Source of the DNA: JANLVI01 sp031363915
GTDB lineage: Bacteria > Vulcanimicrobiota > Vulcanimicrobiia > Vulcanimicrobiales > Vulcanimicrobiaceae
Reading direction: 5' to 3'
DNA: 64,000 nt
NCBI GenBank assembly: GCA_031363915.1
Contig: JANLVI010000039.1
Coordinates: forward strand, 1 to 64,000
Positions 26,067 through 35,061 of this stretch are shown one piece after another. Both the position numbers and the translations under genes were made by a program. The notes under the pieces were generated by a model. The model was not told where the DNA came from. It worked only from the letters and a program-made list of their open reading frames with translations, and searched no databases. The stretch's first letter is position 1. Each line of letters opens with the position of its first letter.

Positions 26067-26112
26067 CTGTTCCAAAATTTTTCTGCTTAGTTGCCCATTT
26101 TTAAGGATACGT

Positions 26113-28242
26113 GTGGATTCGAATCTAGCGATCGACCTCGGCCTCGGGGCCGGAGTCCTTGCCATTCTGTATGGCATCTACCTCATTTTCTGGGTACTCC
26201 GGCAGCCGGCTGGGAACGAGCGCATGCAAGAAATCGCGCGCGCGATCCAAGAGGGCGCGATGGCCTTCCTCAAACGGCAATATACGACCGTGGCGATCGT
26301 CGCGGCGATTCTCGCGATCGTCATCGGGATCGCACCCGCGCCGCTGGGTTGGGAAGCCGCCGTCGGCTTCGTGATCGGTGCCGTCCTCTCTGGCGCGGCC
26401 GGCTTCATCGGCATGATCGTCTCGGTGCGCGCTAACGTGCGCACGGCCGAGGCCGCGCGCGGCGGTCTGGCACCCGCGCTCAACCTCGCCTTCAAAGGAG
26501 GCGCGGTCACCGGGTTGCTCGTCGTCGGCTTGGGACTCTTTGCCGTCAGCGGCTACTATGCGATCACGATGCAGATCAACGCATCGCACGCATCGCCCGA
26601 ATCCGAGTCGCTTGCGGCGATGATCGGTCTTGCATTCGGTTGTTCGCTCATTTCGGTCTTCGCGCGACTCGGCGGCGGTATCTTCACGAAGGCCGCTGAC
26701 GTCGGCGCCGATCTCGTCGGCAAAGTCGAAGCCGGCATTCCCGAGGACGATCCGCGCAACCCTGCCGTCATCGCCGACAACGTCGGCGACAACGTCGGCG
26801 ACTGTGCCGGTATGGCGGCCGACTTGTTCGAGACGTACGTCGTCACGACGATCGCCGCGATGCTGCTCGGTCATCTGGTACTCGGCAAGTTTGCCGGTGC
26901 CGTCACGTTCCCGCTCATTCTTGGCGCGGTGTCGATCGTCGCCTCGATCATCGGTACGTTCTTCGTGCGCATGGGAAACAACGCACGCGGGTCGATCATG
27001 AACGCGCTCTATGCCGGTCTCATCGGCGCGGGCGTGCTCTCAGCCATCGCGTTCTACTTCGTCACGAAACAAGAATTTCTCACCGATGCAACGCTCGCAA
27101 GCGGACAAGTCATCAGCGCGTGGGGCGTGTTCGTCTGCTCGCTCGTCGGACTCTTTGTAACGGGCTTGCTCACATACATCACCGAGTACTACACCGGGAC
27201 GCAGTTCGCACCGGTGAAGAATATCGCGAAAGCCTCGCTCACCGGCCATGCAACGAACATGATCGCGGGCCTGGCCGTCTCGATGCAGTCGACGGCCTTG
27301 CCGGCGATCGTCATCGTGGTCGGGATCCTGGTGTCGTTCTCGTTTGCCGGACTCTACGGCGTCGGCATCGCAGTCATGTCGATGCTCTCGATGGCCGGGA
27401 TCATCGTTGCGATCGACTCCTTCGGACCGATCACGGACAACGCCGGCGGCATCGCCGAAATGGCCGAGATGCCAAAAGAAGTGCGCGATGTGACCGATCC
27501 GCTCGATGCGGTTGGCAACACGACCAAAGCCGTCACCAAAGGCTATGCGATCGGCTCGGCCGGTCTTGCCGCCGTCGTGCTCTTCGCGTCGTTCGTGCAA
27601 GAGCTCAGCGACAAGTGCAAGAGCGATACGACGCTGGGCTGTTCGACGAATCCCATCACGTTCGGCATCGACAATCCGTACGTGCTCACGGGTCTGCTCG
27701 TCGGCGGATTGCTGCCCTATCTCTTCGCTTCGCTCTCGATGGAATCGGTCGGGCGCGCGGCGGGTTCCGTGGTCGAAGAAGTTCGCCGTCAGTTCCGTGA
27801 GATGCCGGGCATCATGACCGGAACGCAGAAGCCCGACTACGGCACCACGGTCGACATCGTCACGCGTGCGGCACTCAAAGAAATGGTGCTGCCGGCAATG
27901 ATCCCGCTCGGTGTTCCGGTCCTCGTCGTCGTACTCTCACTCGTGCACGTGCTCAACGGAAACAGCGCCGCACAAATGATGGGCGGCATCCTCGTGGGAT
28001 CCATCGTGACCGGACTCTTCGTTGCCATCTCGATGACCAGCGGCGGCGGCGCGTGGGACAACGCCAAGAAATACATCGAAGACGGCCATCACGGCGGCAA
28101 AGGCTCCCTCGCGCACGCGGCGGCCGTTACCGGCGATACCGTCGGCGATCCGTACAAAGATACCGCGGGTCCCGCGATCAACCCGATGATCAAAGTGCTC
28201 AACATCGTGGCACTCTTACTCGTCGGGTTTCTCGTCCACTAG
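26113..28242 (+). CDS. hppA: Membrane-bound H+-translocating pyrophosphatase (K+-independent type)
   Basis: 709 aa from a GTG at 26113 with AAGGA 5 nt upstream; the frame is open far upstream but that part is antisense to another gene. It hydrolyses PPi and pumps protons across the membrane, through about 16 helices. Catalytic blocks: DVGADLVGKVEAGIPEDD from residue 196, then NPAVIADNVGDNVGDCAGMAAD, and near the C-terminus SGGGAWDNAKKYIE with GDTVGDPYKDTAGPAINPMI. GNTTKA at 468-473 places K472 where K+-independent enzymes have Lys; K+-dependent ones have Ala. This predicts an H+ pump not needing K+. A strong terminator follows. Confidence 0.96.
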   Translation: MDSNLAIDLGLGAGVLAILYGIYLIFWVLRQPAGNERMQEIARAIQEGAMAFLKRQYTTVAIVAAILAIVIGIAPAPLGWEAAVGFVIGAVLSGAAGFIGMIVSVRANVRTAEAARGGLAPALNLAFKGGAVTGLLVVGLGLFAVSGYYAITMQINASHASPESESLAAMIGLAFGCSLISVFARLGGGIFTKAADVGADLVGKVEAGIPEDDPRNPAVIADNVGDNVGDCAGMAADLFETYVVTTIAAMLLGHLVLGKFAGAVTFPLILGAVSIVASIIGTFFVRMGNNARGSIMNALYAGLIGAGVLSAIAFYFVTKQEFLTDATLASGQVISAWGVFVCSLVGLFVTGLLTYITEYYTGTQFAPVKNIAKASLTGHATNMIAGLAVSMQSTALPAIVIVVGILVSFSFAGLYGVGIAVMSMLSMAGIIVAIDSFGPITDNAGGIAEMAEMPKEVRDVTDPLDAVGNTTKAVTKGYAIGSAGLAAVVLFASFVQELSDKCKSDTTLGCSTNPITFGIDNPYVLTGLLVGGLLPYLFASLSMESVGRAAGSVVEEVRRQFREMPGIMTGTQKPDYGTTVDIVTRAALKEMVLPAMIPLGVPVLVVVLSLVHVLNGNSAAQMMGGILVGSIVTGLFVAISMTSGGGAWDNAKKYIEDGHHGGKGSLAHAAAVTGDTVGDPYKDTAGPAINPMIKVLNIVALLLVGFLVH

Positions 28243-28256
28243 GCGCAAAGCCGAGC

Positions 28257-28300
28257 AGAAAGAGCAGGCGTGCCGCAGGCACGACCTGCTCTTTCTTTCT
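28257..28300 (+). terminator. Rho-independent terminator after hppA
   Basis: The arm AGAAAGAGCAGG...CGTGCC (28257-28274) pairs with GGCACG...CCTGCTCTTTCT (28278-28296), with a 3-nt loop and one bulge. It is followed by TTTCTT. It begins about 15 nt after the hppA stop. Confidence 0.88.
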
Positions 28301-28396
28301 TATCACAAAAGTTACAAAATCGTTTCAACGACGAAGCTTTACCATTTGGCTACACTCCCCGATGGGGTCTCGCCCCCCGGCTGCAGTATCGTGCGA

Positions 28397-30274
28397 ATGA
28401 TGGCGGCTCATTCCGTCCCCGTTCCGTACGACTTCGGGCTCGTCGTTCTTTCGATCGCGATCGCTATCGCGGCTTCGTATGCATTTCTCGACCTGGCCGC
28501 GCGCGGCTACGCGAGCTCCGCGCGCATGCGCTGGCTTTGGATCGGATTCGGTTCGCTCGCACTTGGGTCGGGCGTCTGGACCACACACTTCATGGCGATG
28601 AGCGCATATCGCATGCCCGTCACGGTTCACTACGACCCGACACTGGTCGTAACGTCGTGTATCGCGGCGATCGCTGCGACCGCGATCGCACTCTCGATTA
28701 CCGGGAGAACCAACGGGGATTGGATCTCGCTTGCGGGCGCGAGCGCCATCGTCGGCGGCGGCGTCGTCGCCATGCACGAGATGGGCATGGCCGCGATGCA
28801 AGTCGGCGGTATCGGGTCTGATTCTCTCTGGTTTCTCGGCGCTGCGGCGATCGCTGCGAGCGGCGCGACGTGCGGCGCCCTCGCCCTGTCGTTCCGCGTA
28901 CGCGCGGAGCGCGGACTTCGGGGCCACGCGATCCGCTCGGCCGCCGCACTGCTCATGGGGACGGCGATCGTTGGTTTGCACTACGTCGCGATACGCGCGA
29001 TCGACGTTTCGAGTATGGATGCCAGCAACGCATCATCCGATATCGCACTGCCTGCGATGATCGGCGTCGTTTCGCTCGCGCTCGTTCTGGTCGTCCTCGG
29101 TGTTTTGTTCGTCGATCGCCGACGGCAGCTAGTCGCGGATCGCGTCCGCCCGCTCGAACGTCCCCGCGAAAACACCCGCGGCGTTGCGGAAACCCTACAG
29201 TACGCATTGCTGCCGCGCACCGTTCCGATCGTGGACGGCGTGAAGATCTCGACGGCATACCTTCCCGGATCCAGAGGCGATGAAATCGGTGGTGATTGGT
29301 TCGATGCCTTCTTGCTCGATAGCGGTCGGATCGGGCTCTCGATCGGCGATGTGAGCGGGCGCGGAATCGGCGCCGTCGTAACGATGAATCTCGTCCGCCA
29401 GTCACTGCGTGCCGCCGCGTATGAAGATCCCGACCCCGCATCCGTGCTCTTCCGTGCGAATCGTCTCTTAGTACGCTCGGAGACGCCGACCATGGTTACG
29501 GCTCTCTTCGGCGTACTCGATCCAACGACGCTCGAGTTCCGCTACGCATCGGCCGGACATCCGCTTCCACTCGTCAGCGGCAATTCAGGATCGGTCCGAA
29601 CGCTCGAGGGCAATGGCGTTCCGCTGGGCATCTTCGATGACTACGAGCCGACGACCGAGATCGCGCTGATCGATGCGGGAGCGATCCTCGTTCTCTACAC
29701 CGACGGTTTCATCGAATTCTCGCGCGATGTCATCGCCGGAGCCGAGCGCCTCCACCGGGCGATCGAAATCGCACACGCACAGCTAATCGACGACATCGCG
29801 CGTGCGATTTACGAAACGGTTCTCACCGAACACGAACGCAGCGACGATGCCGCGATCATGACGATTAAGCTCGCACAGACGATCGGTCCCTTCAAAATCG
29901 CGCTTCCCGCCGTCGGCCCGAGCGCCGCCGCAGCGCGGAACGCTCTGCGTCGTTACATCGATGGGGTTCCGCTCGCCGCAGAGCGGCGATTCGACCTCCT
30001 CCAATGCGCGGGCGAAGCGATCGGCAATGCGATCGAGCACGCATATATCGACTCTCGCGCCGGCGAATTTCGCGTTCACGCACGGACGGTCGACGGTGTC
30101 GTCATCATCGAGGTCGACGACGACGGGAAATGGCGCGATGCGCGAAAAAACGAGCGCGGCCGCGGCATCCCGCTCATGCGTTCGCTCATGGACGGCGTCG
30201 AAATCAGCCAGAGCAGCGTGGGGACGCGCATCCAGCTGACGCTCTCGCTACGTCGGCGCGCGACGCCGGTCTAA
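28397..30274 (+). CDS. MHYT sensor - PP2C (SpoIIE/RsbU) phosphatase - anti-sigma kinase fusion
   Basis: 625 aa from ATG 28397; an ATG 51 nt upstream is also possible. Residues 10-240 hold about seven membrane helices with three MHYT-like motifs (THFMAM at 64-69, MHEMGMAAM at 126-134, LHYVAI at 194-199); MHYT domains are proposed copper sensors for O2, CO or NO. Residues 262-495 are a PP2C/SpoIIE phosphatase: GGDWFD (298-303), GDVSGRG, YTDGFIE and RSDDAAIM supply the metal-binding acids. Residues 505-615 are an RsbW-like HATPase: GEAIGNAIEHAY (539-550) and GRGIPLMRS. This joins both opposing enzymes of a partner-switching module to one sensor. No anti-sigma antagonist or sigma gene is adjacent. 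The 3' end overlaps the convergent kinase gene by 4 nt. Confidence 0.85.
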   Translation: MMAAHSVPVPYDFGLVVLSIAIAIAASYAFLDLAARGYASSARMRWLWIGFGSLALGSGVWTTHFMAMSAYRMPVTVHYDPTLVVTSCIAAIAATAIALSITGRTNGDWISLAGASAIVGGGVVAMHEMGMAAMQVGGIGSDSLWFLGAAAIAASGATCGALALSFRVRAERGLRGHAIRSAAALLMGTAIVGLHYVAIRAIDVSSMDASNASSDIALPAMIGVVSLALVLVVLGVLFVDRRRQLVADRVRPLERPRENTRGVAETLQYALLPRTVPIVDGVKISTAYLPGSRGDEIGGDWFDAFLLDSGRIGLSIGDVSGRGIGAVVTMNLVRQSLRAAAYEDPDPASVLFRANRLLVRSETPTMVTALFGVLDPTTLEFRYASAGHPLPLVSGNSGSVRTLEGNGVPLGIFDDYEPTTEIALIDAGAILVLYTDGFIEFSRDVIAGAERLHRAIEIAHAQLIDDIARAIYETVLTEHERSDDAAIMTIKLAQTIGPFKIALPAVGPSAAAARNALRRYIDGVPLAAERRFDLLQCAGEAIGNAIEHAYIDSRAGEFRVHARTVDGVVIIEVDDDGKWRDARKNERGRGIPLMRSLMDGVEISQSSVGTRIQLTLSLRRRATPV

Positions 30275-32010
30275 ACGGGGATCGGCGCGCGTGCGAGCGT
30301 CGGCAGCGTAATCGTAAACGTGCTCCCAACCCCTTCGCGACTAGCGACCGAGATCGCCCCACCGTGTAATTCCACGAGCATCTTACTCAGGTACAATCCG
30401 AAGCCGGTGCCTTTGATTTTAGCCTGACGCGCGTTTGAGCCGCGTGCGAAACGATCGAATATCCGATCGATTTCCGCGGCCGGGATACCGATGCCGCTAT
30501 CGATAACGTCGATTGCGACGCTCGCCGCTCCGTGCGTGATCCGGATCGCGATCGGGTCGTTCCCCGGTGAGTATTTGATGGCGTTACTCAAGAGATTATC
30601 GAAGACTTGGCGCAAGCGCCGCGGATCGCCCAGCACCGTTGCACCTTCACCTTCGATCTTCACGGCGCGCTGTTTTCCGACGTCGCTTGCGGCATCGATC
30701 AGCAGATCTTTGACGTCGATTTGCGTGCGTTCCAGCGTCACCTCGTTGCGTTCGAGCTGTGCCATCGTGAGGGTATCCGAGGCAAGCGCCGTCAGCCGCC
30801 AGGCGGCGGCAGCGATCGAATCGGCGGTGTCGCCGATATCTTCGGGTTTGATGAGGCCCTCTTTGAGCAGTTCGGCGAAGCCGATGATGCTGGTGAGCGG
30901 GCTGCGGAAATCGTGCGCCAGCATCGCGATGAGATCGCTCTTGAGTTTGTCGAGCTCGGCGACGCGCAACTGGCGGTCGTGAACCTCGGCGAACAGGCGC
31001 GCGTTGTACGCGGCGAGGCGGAGATTCGCTGCGAAGAGCTCGAGAGCCGAAATCTCCATCGAGCGAAAACGGCCCGGATGTTCGGCGATCATCGCAACCG
31101 CAGGCGAACCCCCGTAGGCATCGATAGCCATGGCGATGACCGATTCATCTTGCGAGGCGATTACCTGCGATGAGACCATCGCCGTGCCGACCAAGTCACG
31201 CTTTTCTTCGGGGAGATGTGCGACGTCGTCGAGCGTCAGAAGGCGTACCGGGACGCCGAGCATCTGCGCTGCGCTCTGACGAAAGCGCGCGAGGAGACCG
31301 TCGATTTCCAGCGTCTCCGAGAGCGCGCGTGCCCCCGCCACCACGAGCGAGAGATTGGCGTTTTCGCGCCGGAGCACGCGCTGTTGCTGTTCGATCCGGC
31401 GTTCCATCGGATCGAGCACGATGAAGAGCAAGATTCCAAGCGCTGCAAGAAGCGCGACGAACGTCGCAAGTTCGTTGATCTGCAAACGCTGCTGGCGCTC
31501 GTCGCCGTCGGCGACGTAAGCGCTGACGACGCGATCCAGATCGAACAAGATCGAGGCTTGGTGTTCGAGGATGTACATCAGATCCGGGTCGCCTGGCCTC
31601 AAGCTTTCGTCGGGCACAGCCGCGAGCGCGCGCGCGTGGGCGAGGTATGCGCGCTCGTTTGCGATGACGTTCGTCGGCGGCGCTGAGAGCAAGGCGCGCA
31701 CCGCCGCCGGCGGCCAAGCCGGCGGATTGAGCGCAGGATTGCCGTCGGCGAGCTGAGCGGCTTGATATTCCATCTGCGCGACCGCATCGAGCAGCGCCCC
31801 GCGCCGCTTGGTACGGCTCTCCGGATCGTTCGTCGCAACGATGCGCTGAGCGAAGAACGCGATGCGCTGATCCCACATGCGCTGGCGTCCCGCGACGTTG
31901 ATCGTCGTCGCGACGCGCTTACCGTCGCCGATCAGTCGCGAGAGAAGCGCGAATTGAACGAGTGCGATAAGCGCGATGACACCGAGCGCAAGCGTATAGC
32001 GTGCGCGCAT
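30271..32010 (-). CDS. Membrane sensor histidine kinase with PilJ/NarX-like N-terminal domain
   Basis: 579 aa. Membrane helices at about 5-27 and 181-200 enclose an extracytoplasmic domain starting INVAGRQRMWDQRIAFFAQR (38-57), resembling the PilJ/NarX type N-terminus and its P-box. A GAF-like region (about 225-345) precedes the kinase: phospho-acceptor H366 in AMLAHDFRSPLTSIIGF, N box FDNLLSNAIKYSPG, then DSGIGIPAAEIDRIFDRF and GTGFGLYLSKMLVELHGG. Its ATG directly follows the stop of the GGDEF-EAL gene, so they form an operon. No response regulator gene is adjacent. Confidence 0.9.
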   Translation of the reverse strand: MRARYTLALGVIALIALVQFALLSRLIGDGKRVATTINVAGRQRMWDQRIAFFAQRIVATNDPESRTKRRGALLDAVAQMEYQAAQLADGNPALNPPAWPPAAVRALLSAPPTNVIANERAYLAHARALAAVPDESLRPGDPDLMYILEHQASILFDLDRVVSAYVADGDERQQRLQINELATFVALLAALGILLFIVLDPMERRIEQQQRVLRRENANLSLVVAGARALSETLEIDGLLARFRQSAAQMLGVPVRLLTLDDVAHLPEEKRDLVGTAMVSSQVIASQDESVIAMAIDAYGGSPAVAMIAEHPGRFRSMEISALELFAANLRLAAYNARLFAEVHDRQLRVAELDKLKSDLIAMLAHDFRSPLTSIIGFAELLKEGLIKPEDIGDTADSIAAAAWRLTALASDTLTMAQLERNEVTLERTQIDVKDLLIDAASDVGKQRAVKIEGEGATVLGDPRRLRQVFDNLLSNAIKYSPGNDPIAIRITHGAASVAIDVIDSGIGIPAAEIDRIFDRFARGSNARQAKIKGTGFGLYLSKMLVELHGGAISVASREGVGSTFTITLPTLARAPIPV

Positions 32011-33978
32011 CTAGCGGCCCTCGAGCACCGCTGCGACCGCGTCGCGACGCAAGGGTCGATGGAAAAAATAGCCTTGCCCGAACGAGCAGCGCAGAGCGCG
32101 AAGCGACTGCGATTGGCCGGCGGTTTCGACGCCCTCGGCAACGCACGCTGCTCCGTACGACGCCGCTAGTTCGACGAGCATGCGCACGATCGGTTCACTT
32201 GCGAGTTCTTCGCCCGGTCCGGCGACGAAGGAGCGGTCGATTTTGATCGCATTGACGGTGAACTGCTGAAGGTAGCGTAGTGAGGAGTAGCCGGTACCGA
32301 AATCATCGATACACAAACGCACGCCGGTAGCCCGAAGCCGCTCGAGAGCGTTCGTTGCAAGCGAGCCGCTCCGCATGATCGCGGTCTCGGTAATTTCGAG
32401 CGTCAGTTCGTGCGGGCGAAGTTGAAAGCGGCGCACGAGGTCGAGCACGTAGGCATCGATATCCGGTTGCAAAATTTCCTGGACGGCCAGATTCACGCTC
32501 AAGCCGAGGCCCGGCACGATGCGCTGCCACTGCGCGAGCGCCTCGCAACTGCGCTCGAGGACGAAACGGCCGATTTTAGAAACGAGCCCCACTTCTTCGG
32601 CAACCGGAATGAATTCGAGCGGCGCGAGTCCCTTGCCGTTATCGTATCCAGGCCAGCGCACCAGCGCTTCGAGACCGACGATTTTTCCGCTTGCTAGCGC
32701 GACGATCGGCTGGAAATCCACGTCGAAAGCGGCTTCGTGGATCGCAGCGCGCAGATCGCTGACCAAGCCCAAACGCTGTGCGGCACGCGTGTGCATCTGC
32801 GAATCGAAGAAGGCGTGACGCGCACGACCCAGCGCTTTGGCATGATACATCGCCGTGTCGGCGTCGCGCAGCACGGCTTCCATCTCGTGGTAGCTTTCTT
32901 CGACCATCGCGATTCCGATCGAGGCGGTCGTGTAGACGACGCGCCCATCGATCTCGATTGGATCGACCAGCGCCGCGTGAACGGCATCGGCAAGCGCTTC
33001 GACCTCGCCTGATCCCGCACGCTCGCGGACGAGGATTGCAAATTCGTCGCCGCCGAATCGCGCGACGACGTCCATATCGCCCACCGTCGCGCGCAGCCGC
33101 TGCGCGATCGTCACTAAAAGCGCGTCGCCCGCGGCGTGACCCAAACTATCGTTTACCGACTTGAACTCGTCGAGGTCGACGAAGAACACTGCGGACTGCA
33201 CGTCGGCGCAACGCTTCCCCAGCGAATCCTTGAGCAACGCAGCAAAAAACGTTCGGTTCGGCAGTCGCGTCAGCGCGTCGTGCGTCGCCTCGTAGCGTAA
33301 CTTGGCTTGACTTGCTTCGAGTAGCCGGCCGCGTTCGATCTCCGCAGCGTGAGCACGTGCGTTTGCGAGCGCGAGACCGAGCAAGTTGACGAAGAGTTGG
33401 ACCGAGCGCATCGTTTCGCCGCTCGGCACGTTGCCGTCGAGCGGCCCGTCAACGGAGATGTAGCCCAGCATCTCGCCACTGCGATCGGGCAACACGAAGA
33501 GGAGGGCGTCGTTTTCGTGCCAGCGGTTAGGCCCTTCGCGCGCTGCATCCATCGGCAGGTCGCCCGTGTAGATGGCGAGATCCCAACGGAAAGCTCGTTC
33601 CGTCGGAATGTAGTAGCAGTCAGGATGGACTTGAAACGAGGGGTCGAGGACTTCGAGAATATCGGCGCGACGAACGATCTCGTGCTGGCGTTCGGCGGCG
33701 ATTTCGGCGGAATAGCCGAGCATTACGCGCCGCGAGAGGTCGCCTCCGGTCGCGTCCGCCGCCACGATCGTGACGTACCCGAAGCCATAAAGATCGCGGA
33801 CCCCGCGCGCGATGGACTCAAGCGCCGGACTGAGTTCGGTTTCTTGGAGAATATCGCGCGTGATCTCCAAGACGCGCTGAATCGGCGTTGTTTCCGATTG
33901 CGCCAGTAAAGGATTGATCACACGTGTTCTATCGGCAGTTTCCCAAGAAAATCCCGGGTCCGCCGTCAACATGGTCAT
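32011..33978 (-). CDS. GAF-GGDEF-EAL cyclic-di-GMP enzyme
   Basis: 655 aa. A GAF-like domain (about 35-205), a short coiled coil, a GGDEF domain (about 230-395) with intact GGDEF at 309-313, and an EAL domain (about 405-650) with EAL at 437-439 plus TEIAI-like ITETAI and DDFGTGYSSLRYL. Both catalytic signatures look intact, so synthesis and breakdown of c-di-GMP are possible; I see no RxxD inhibitory site before GGDEF. It would link sensing to the flagellar motility encoded nearby. A hairpin over the ribosome site precedes the ATG. It is followed directly by the histidine kinase gene. Confidence 0.92.
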   Translation of the reverse strand: MTMLTADPGFSWETADRTRVINPLLAQSETTPIQRVLEITRDILQETELSPALESIARGVRDLYGFGYVTIVAADATGGDLSRRVMLGYSAEIAAERQHEIVRRADILEVLDPSFQVHPDCYYIPTERAFRWDLAIYTGDLPMDAAREGPNRWHENDALLFVLPDRSGEMLGYISVDGPLDGNVPSGETMRSVQLFVNLLGLALANARAHAAEIERGRLLEASQAKLRYEATHDALTRLPNRTFFAALLKDSLGKRCADVQSAVFFVDLDEFKSVNDSLGHAAGDALLVTIAQRLRATVGDMDVVARFGGDEFAILVRERAGSGEVEALADAVHAALVDPIEIDGRVVYTTASIGIAMVEESYHEMEAVLRDADTAMYHAKALGRARHAFFDSQMHTRAAQRLGLVSDLRAAIHEAAFDVDFQPIVALASGKIVGLEALVRWPGYDNGKGLAPLEFIPVAEEVGLVSKIGRFVLERSCEALAQWQRIVPGLGLSVNLAVQEILQPDIDAYVLDLVRRFQLRPHELTLEITETAIMRSGSLATNALERLRATGVRLCIDDFGTGYSSLRYLQQFTVNAIKIDRSFVAGPGEELASEPIVRMLVELAASYGAACVAEGVETAGQSQSLRALRCSFGQGYFFHRPLRRDAVAAVLEGR

Positions 33979-33996
33979 GGTGCCACCCAGGTGGCA
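33979..33996 (-). promoter_or_regulatory. Hairpin overlapping the ribosome site of the GGDEF-EAL gene
   Basis: On the minus strand TGCCAC (33996-33991) can pair with GTGGCA (33986-33981) around a CTGG loop, followed by CC and the ATG. The GGGTGG stretch that would serve as Shine-Dalgarno lies in the loop and right arm, so folding would hide it. A 6-bp stem is modest; it may be chance. Confidence 0.35.
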
Positions 33997-34019
33997 TTGC
34001 GGTCGCGTACGGTGCGAGC

Positions 34020-34175
34020 ATGAGAGATAACTTGCTTTGCCCGGATTGCGGCGCGACCCATGGCGAACCGCTCGACGCCCGCCTCGGTTCCAGCGTCCCG
34101 TGCGCCGATTGTACCCTGCGCGCGGAGATCGATTTGGACGCAGCGGAGTTCACGATAATCCGCGTCGCCGCCTAA
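34020..34175 (+). CDS. Zinc-ribbon miniprotein
   Basis: 51 aa. CPDCG at 7-11 and CADC at 28-31 give two Cys pairs with the spacing of a small zinc ribbon, followed by an acidic tail. Divergent from the GGDEF-EAL gene and 47 nt upstream of exonuclease III. No convincing ribosome site is visible, and the frame extends upstream without a better start, so this is tentative. The function is unknown; such proteins often bind nucleic acid or protein partners. Confidence 0.5.
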   Translation: MRDNLLCPDCGATHGEPLDARLGSSVPCADCTLRAEIDLDAAEFTIIRVAA

Positions 34176-34222
34176 AATGTAAGCCCCGGGCCCTTCTGAG
34201 TCCGGCCGAGAATAATCGGCGA

Positions 34223-34996
34223 ATGCTCTCCGTTATGTCGTTCAATGCCAACGGGATCCGCGCTGCAGCCCGCAAAGGCTTCTTCACCTATTTGGCCGAC
34301 CGAGCACCCGATATCGTCTGCATGCAAGAGACGAAGGCGCAAGAGCATCAGGTCCCGCCCGAAGCGATCGACCTCGACCGCTACCCATACTATGGATTCT
34401 TTGACGCGCAGAAAAAAGGCTACAGCGGCGTCGCGATCTACGCGCGTCACAAGCCCATCGCGATCCTGCGCGGACTTAGCATGGACGACATGGACGCCGA
34501 AGGGCGTTTCATCCGTTTTGACTTCGAGTCGTTCAGCGTCGCATCGCTCTATATCCCATCGGGAACGACCGGTCCCACGCGCCAAGCGGTGAAGTACGGC
34601 TTCCTCGAACGCTTTCTTACCAACTTGAGTGTGATGCGGGCCGAGGGCCGACCCATCATTCTCTGCGGCGACTTCAACATCGCGCACCGCGAGATCGACG
34701 TCTTCGATCCCAAAGCCAACCTCCGCACGACCGGCTTTCTACCCGACGAACGCGCGTGGTTCGACCAAGTGATCGACCGCCTCGGCTGGGTCGATGCGTT
34801 TCGCGTCGTCAATAGTGACCCAAAGCAGTTTACGTGGTGGTCGAACTGGCCGCAGGCCTACGAGCGTAATCTCGGCTGGCGCATCGACTATCAACTGGTC
34901 ACCCCGGACCTCGCATCGACCGTCCGCGACGCGCACATCGAGCGCGACGAGCGCTTCTCCGATCACGCGCCGTTAACGATCACGTACGACATTTAA
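34223..34996 (+). CDS. xth: Exodeoxyribonuclease III
   Basis: 257 aa from the ATG at 34223. It is an AP endonuclease and 3' exonuclease of base-excision repair (EEP fold). Motifs in order: MSFNANGIRAA (Asn), the QETKAQ catalytic Glu near residue 35, SGVAIYARHKP, LCGDFNIAHREIDVF (Asp/Asn near 150), WWSNWPQAYERNLGWRIDYQLV and the final SDHAPLTITYDI (catalytic His). The length is normal for ExoA/Xth. A possible weak stem-loop follows. Confidence 0.96.
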   Translation: MLSVMSFNANGIRAAARKGFFTYLADRAPDIVCMQETKAQEHQVPPEAIDLDRYPYYGFFDAQKKGYSGVAIYARHKPIAILRGLSMDDMDAEGRFIRFDFESFSVASLYIPSGTTGPTRQAVKYGFLERFLTNLSVMRAEGRPIILCGDFNIAHREIDVFDPKANLRTTGFLPDERAWFDQVIDRLGWVDAFRVVNSDPKQFTWWSNWPQAYERNLGWRIDYQLVTPDLASTVRDAHIERDERFSDHAPLTITYDI

Positions 34997-34997
34997 C

Positions 34998-35036
34998 GCC
35001 GCAAGTTTACCTGAGGCTAAACGCGGGTGCGGCTTT
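34998..35036 (+). terminator. Possible terminator after xth
   Basis: GCCGCA (34998-35003) can pair with TGCGGC (35028-35033), and within it GTTTA pairs with TAAAC. A short TTT follows. The stem is interrupted and the T-run is short, so this is a weak candidate. Confidence 0.35.
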
Positions 35037-35061
35037 CGCCCCGACGCACGAGGAGACGCCC

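Noticed and set aside
25291..26112. Upstream extension of the hppA frame by 274 codons
   Set aside because: It is antisense to the FAD reductase, has no homology to pyrophosphatases, and a GTG with a good ribosome site at 26113 gives the normal length.
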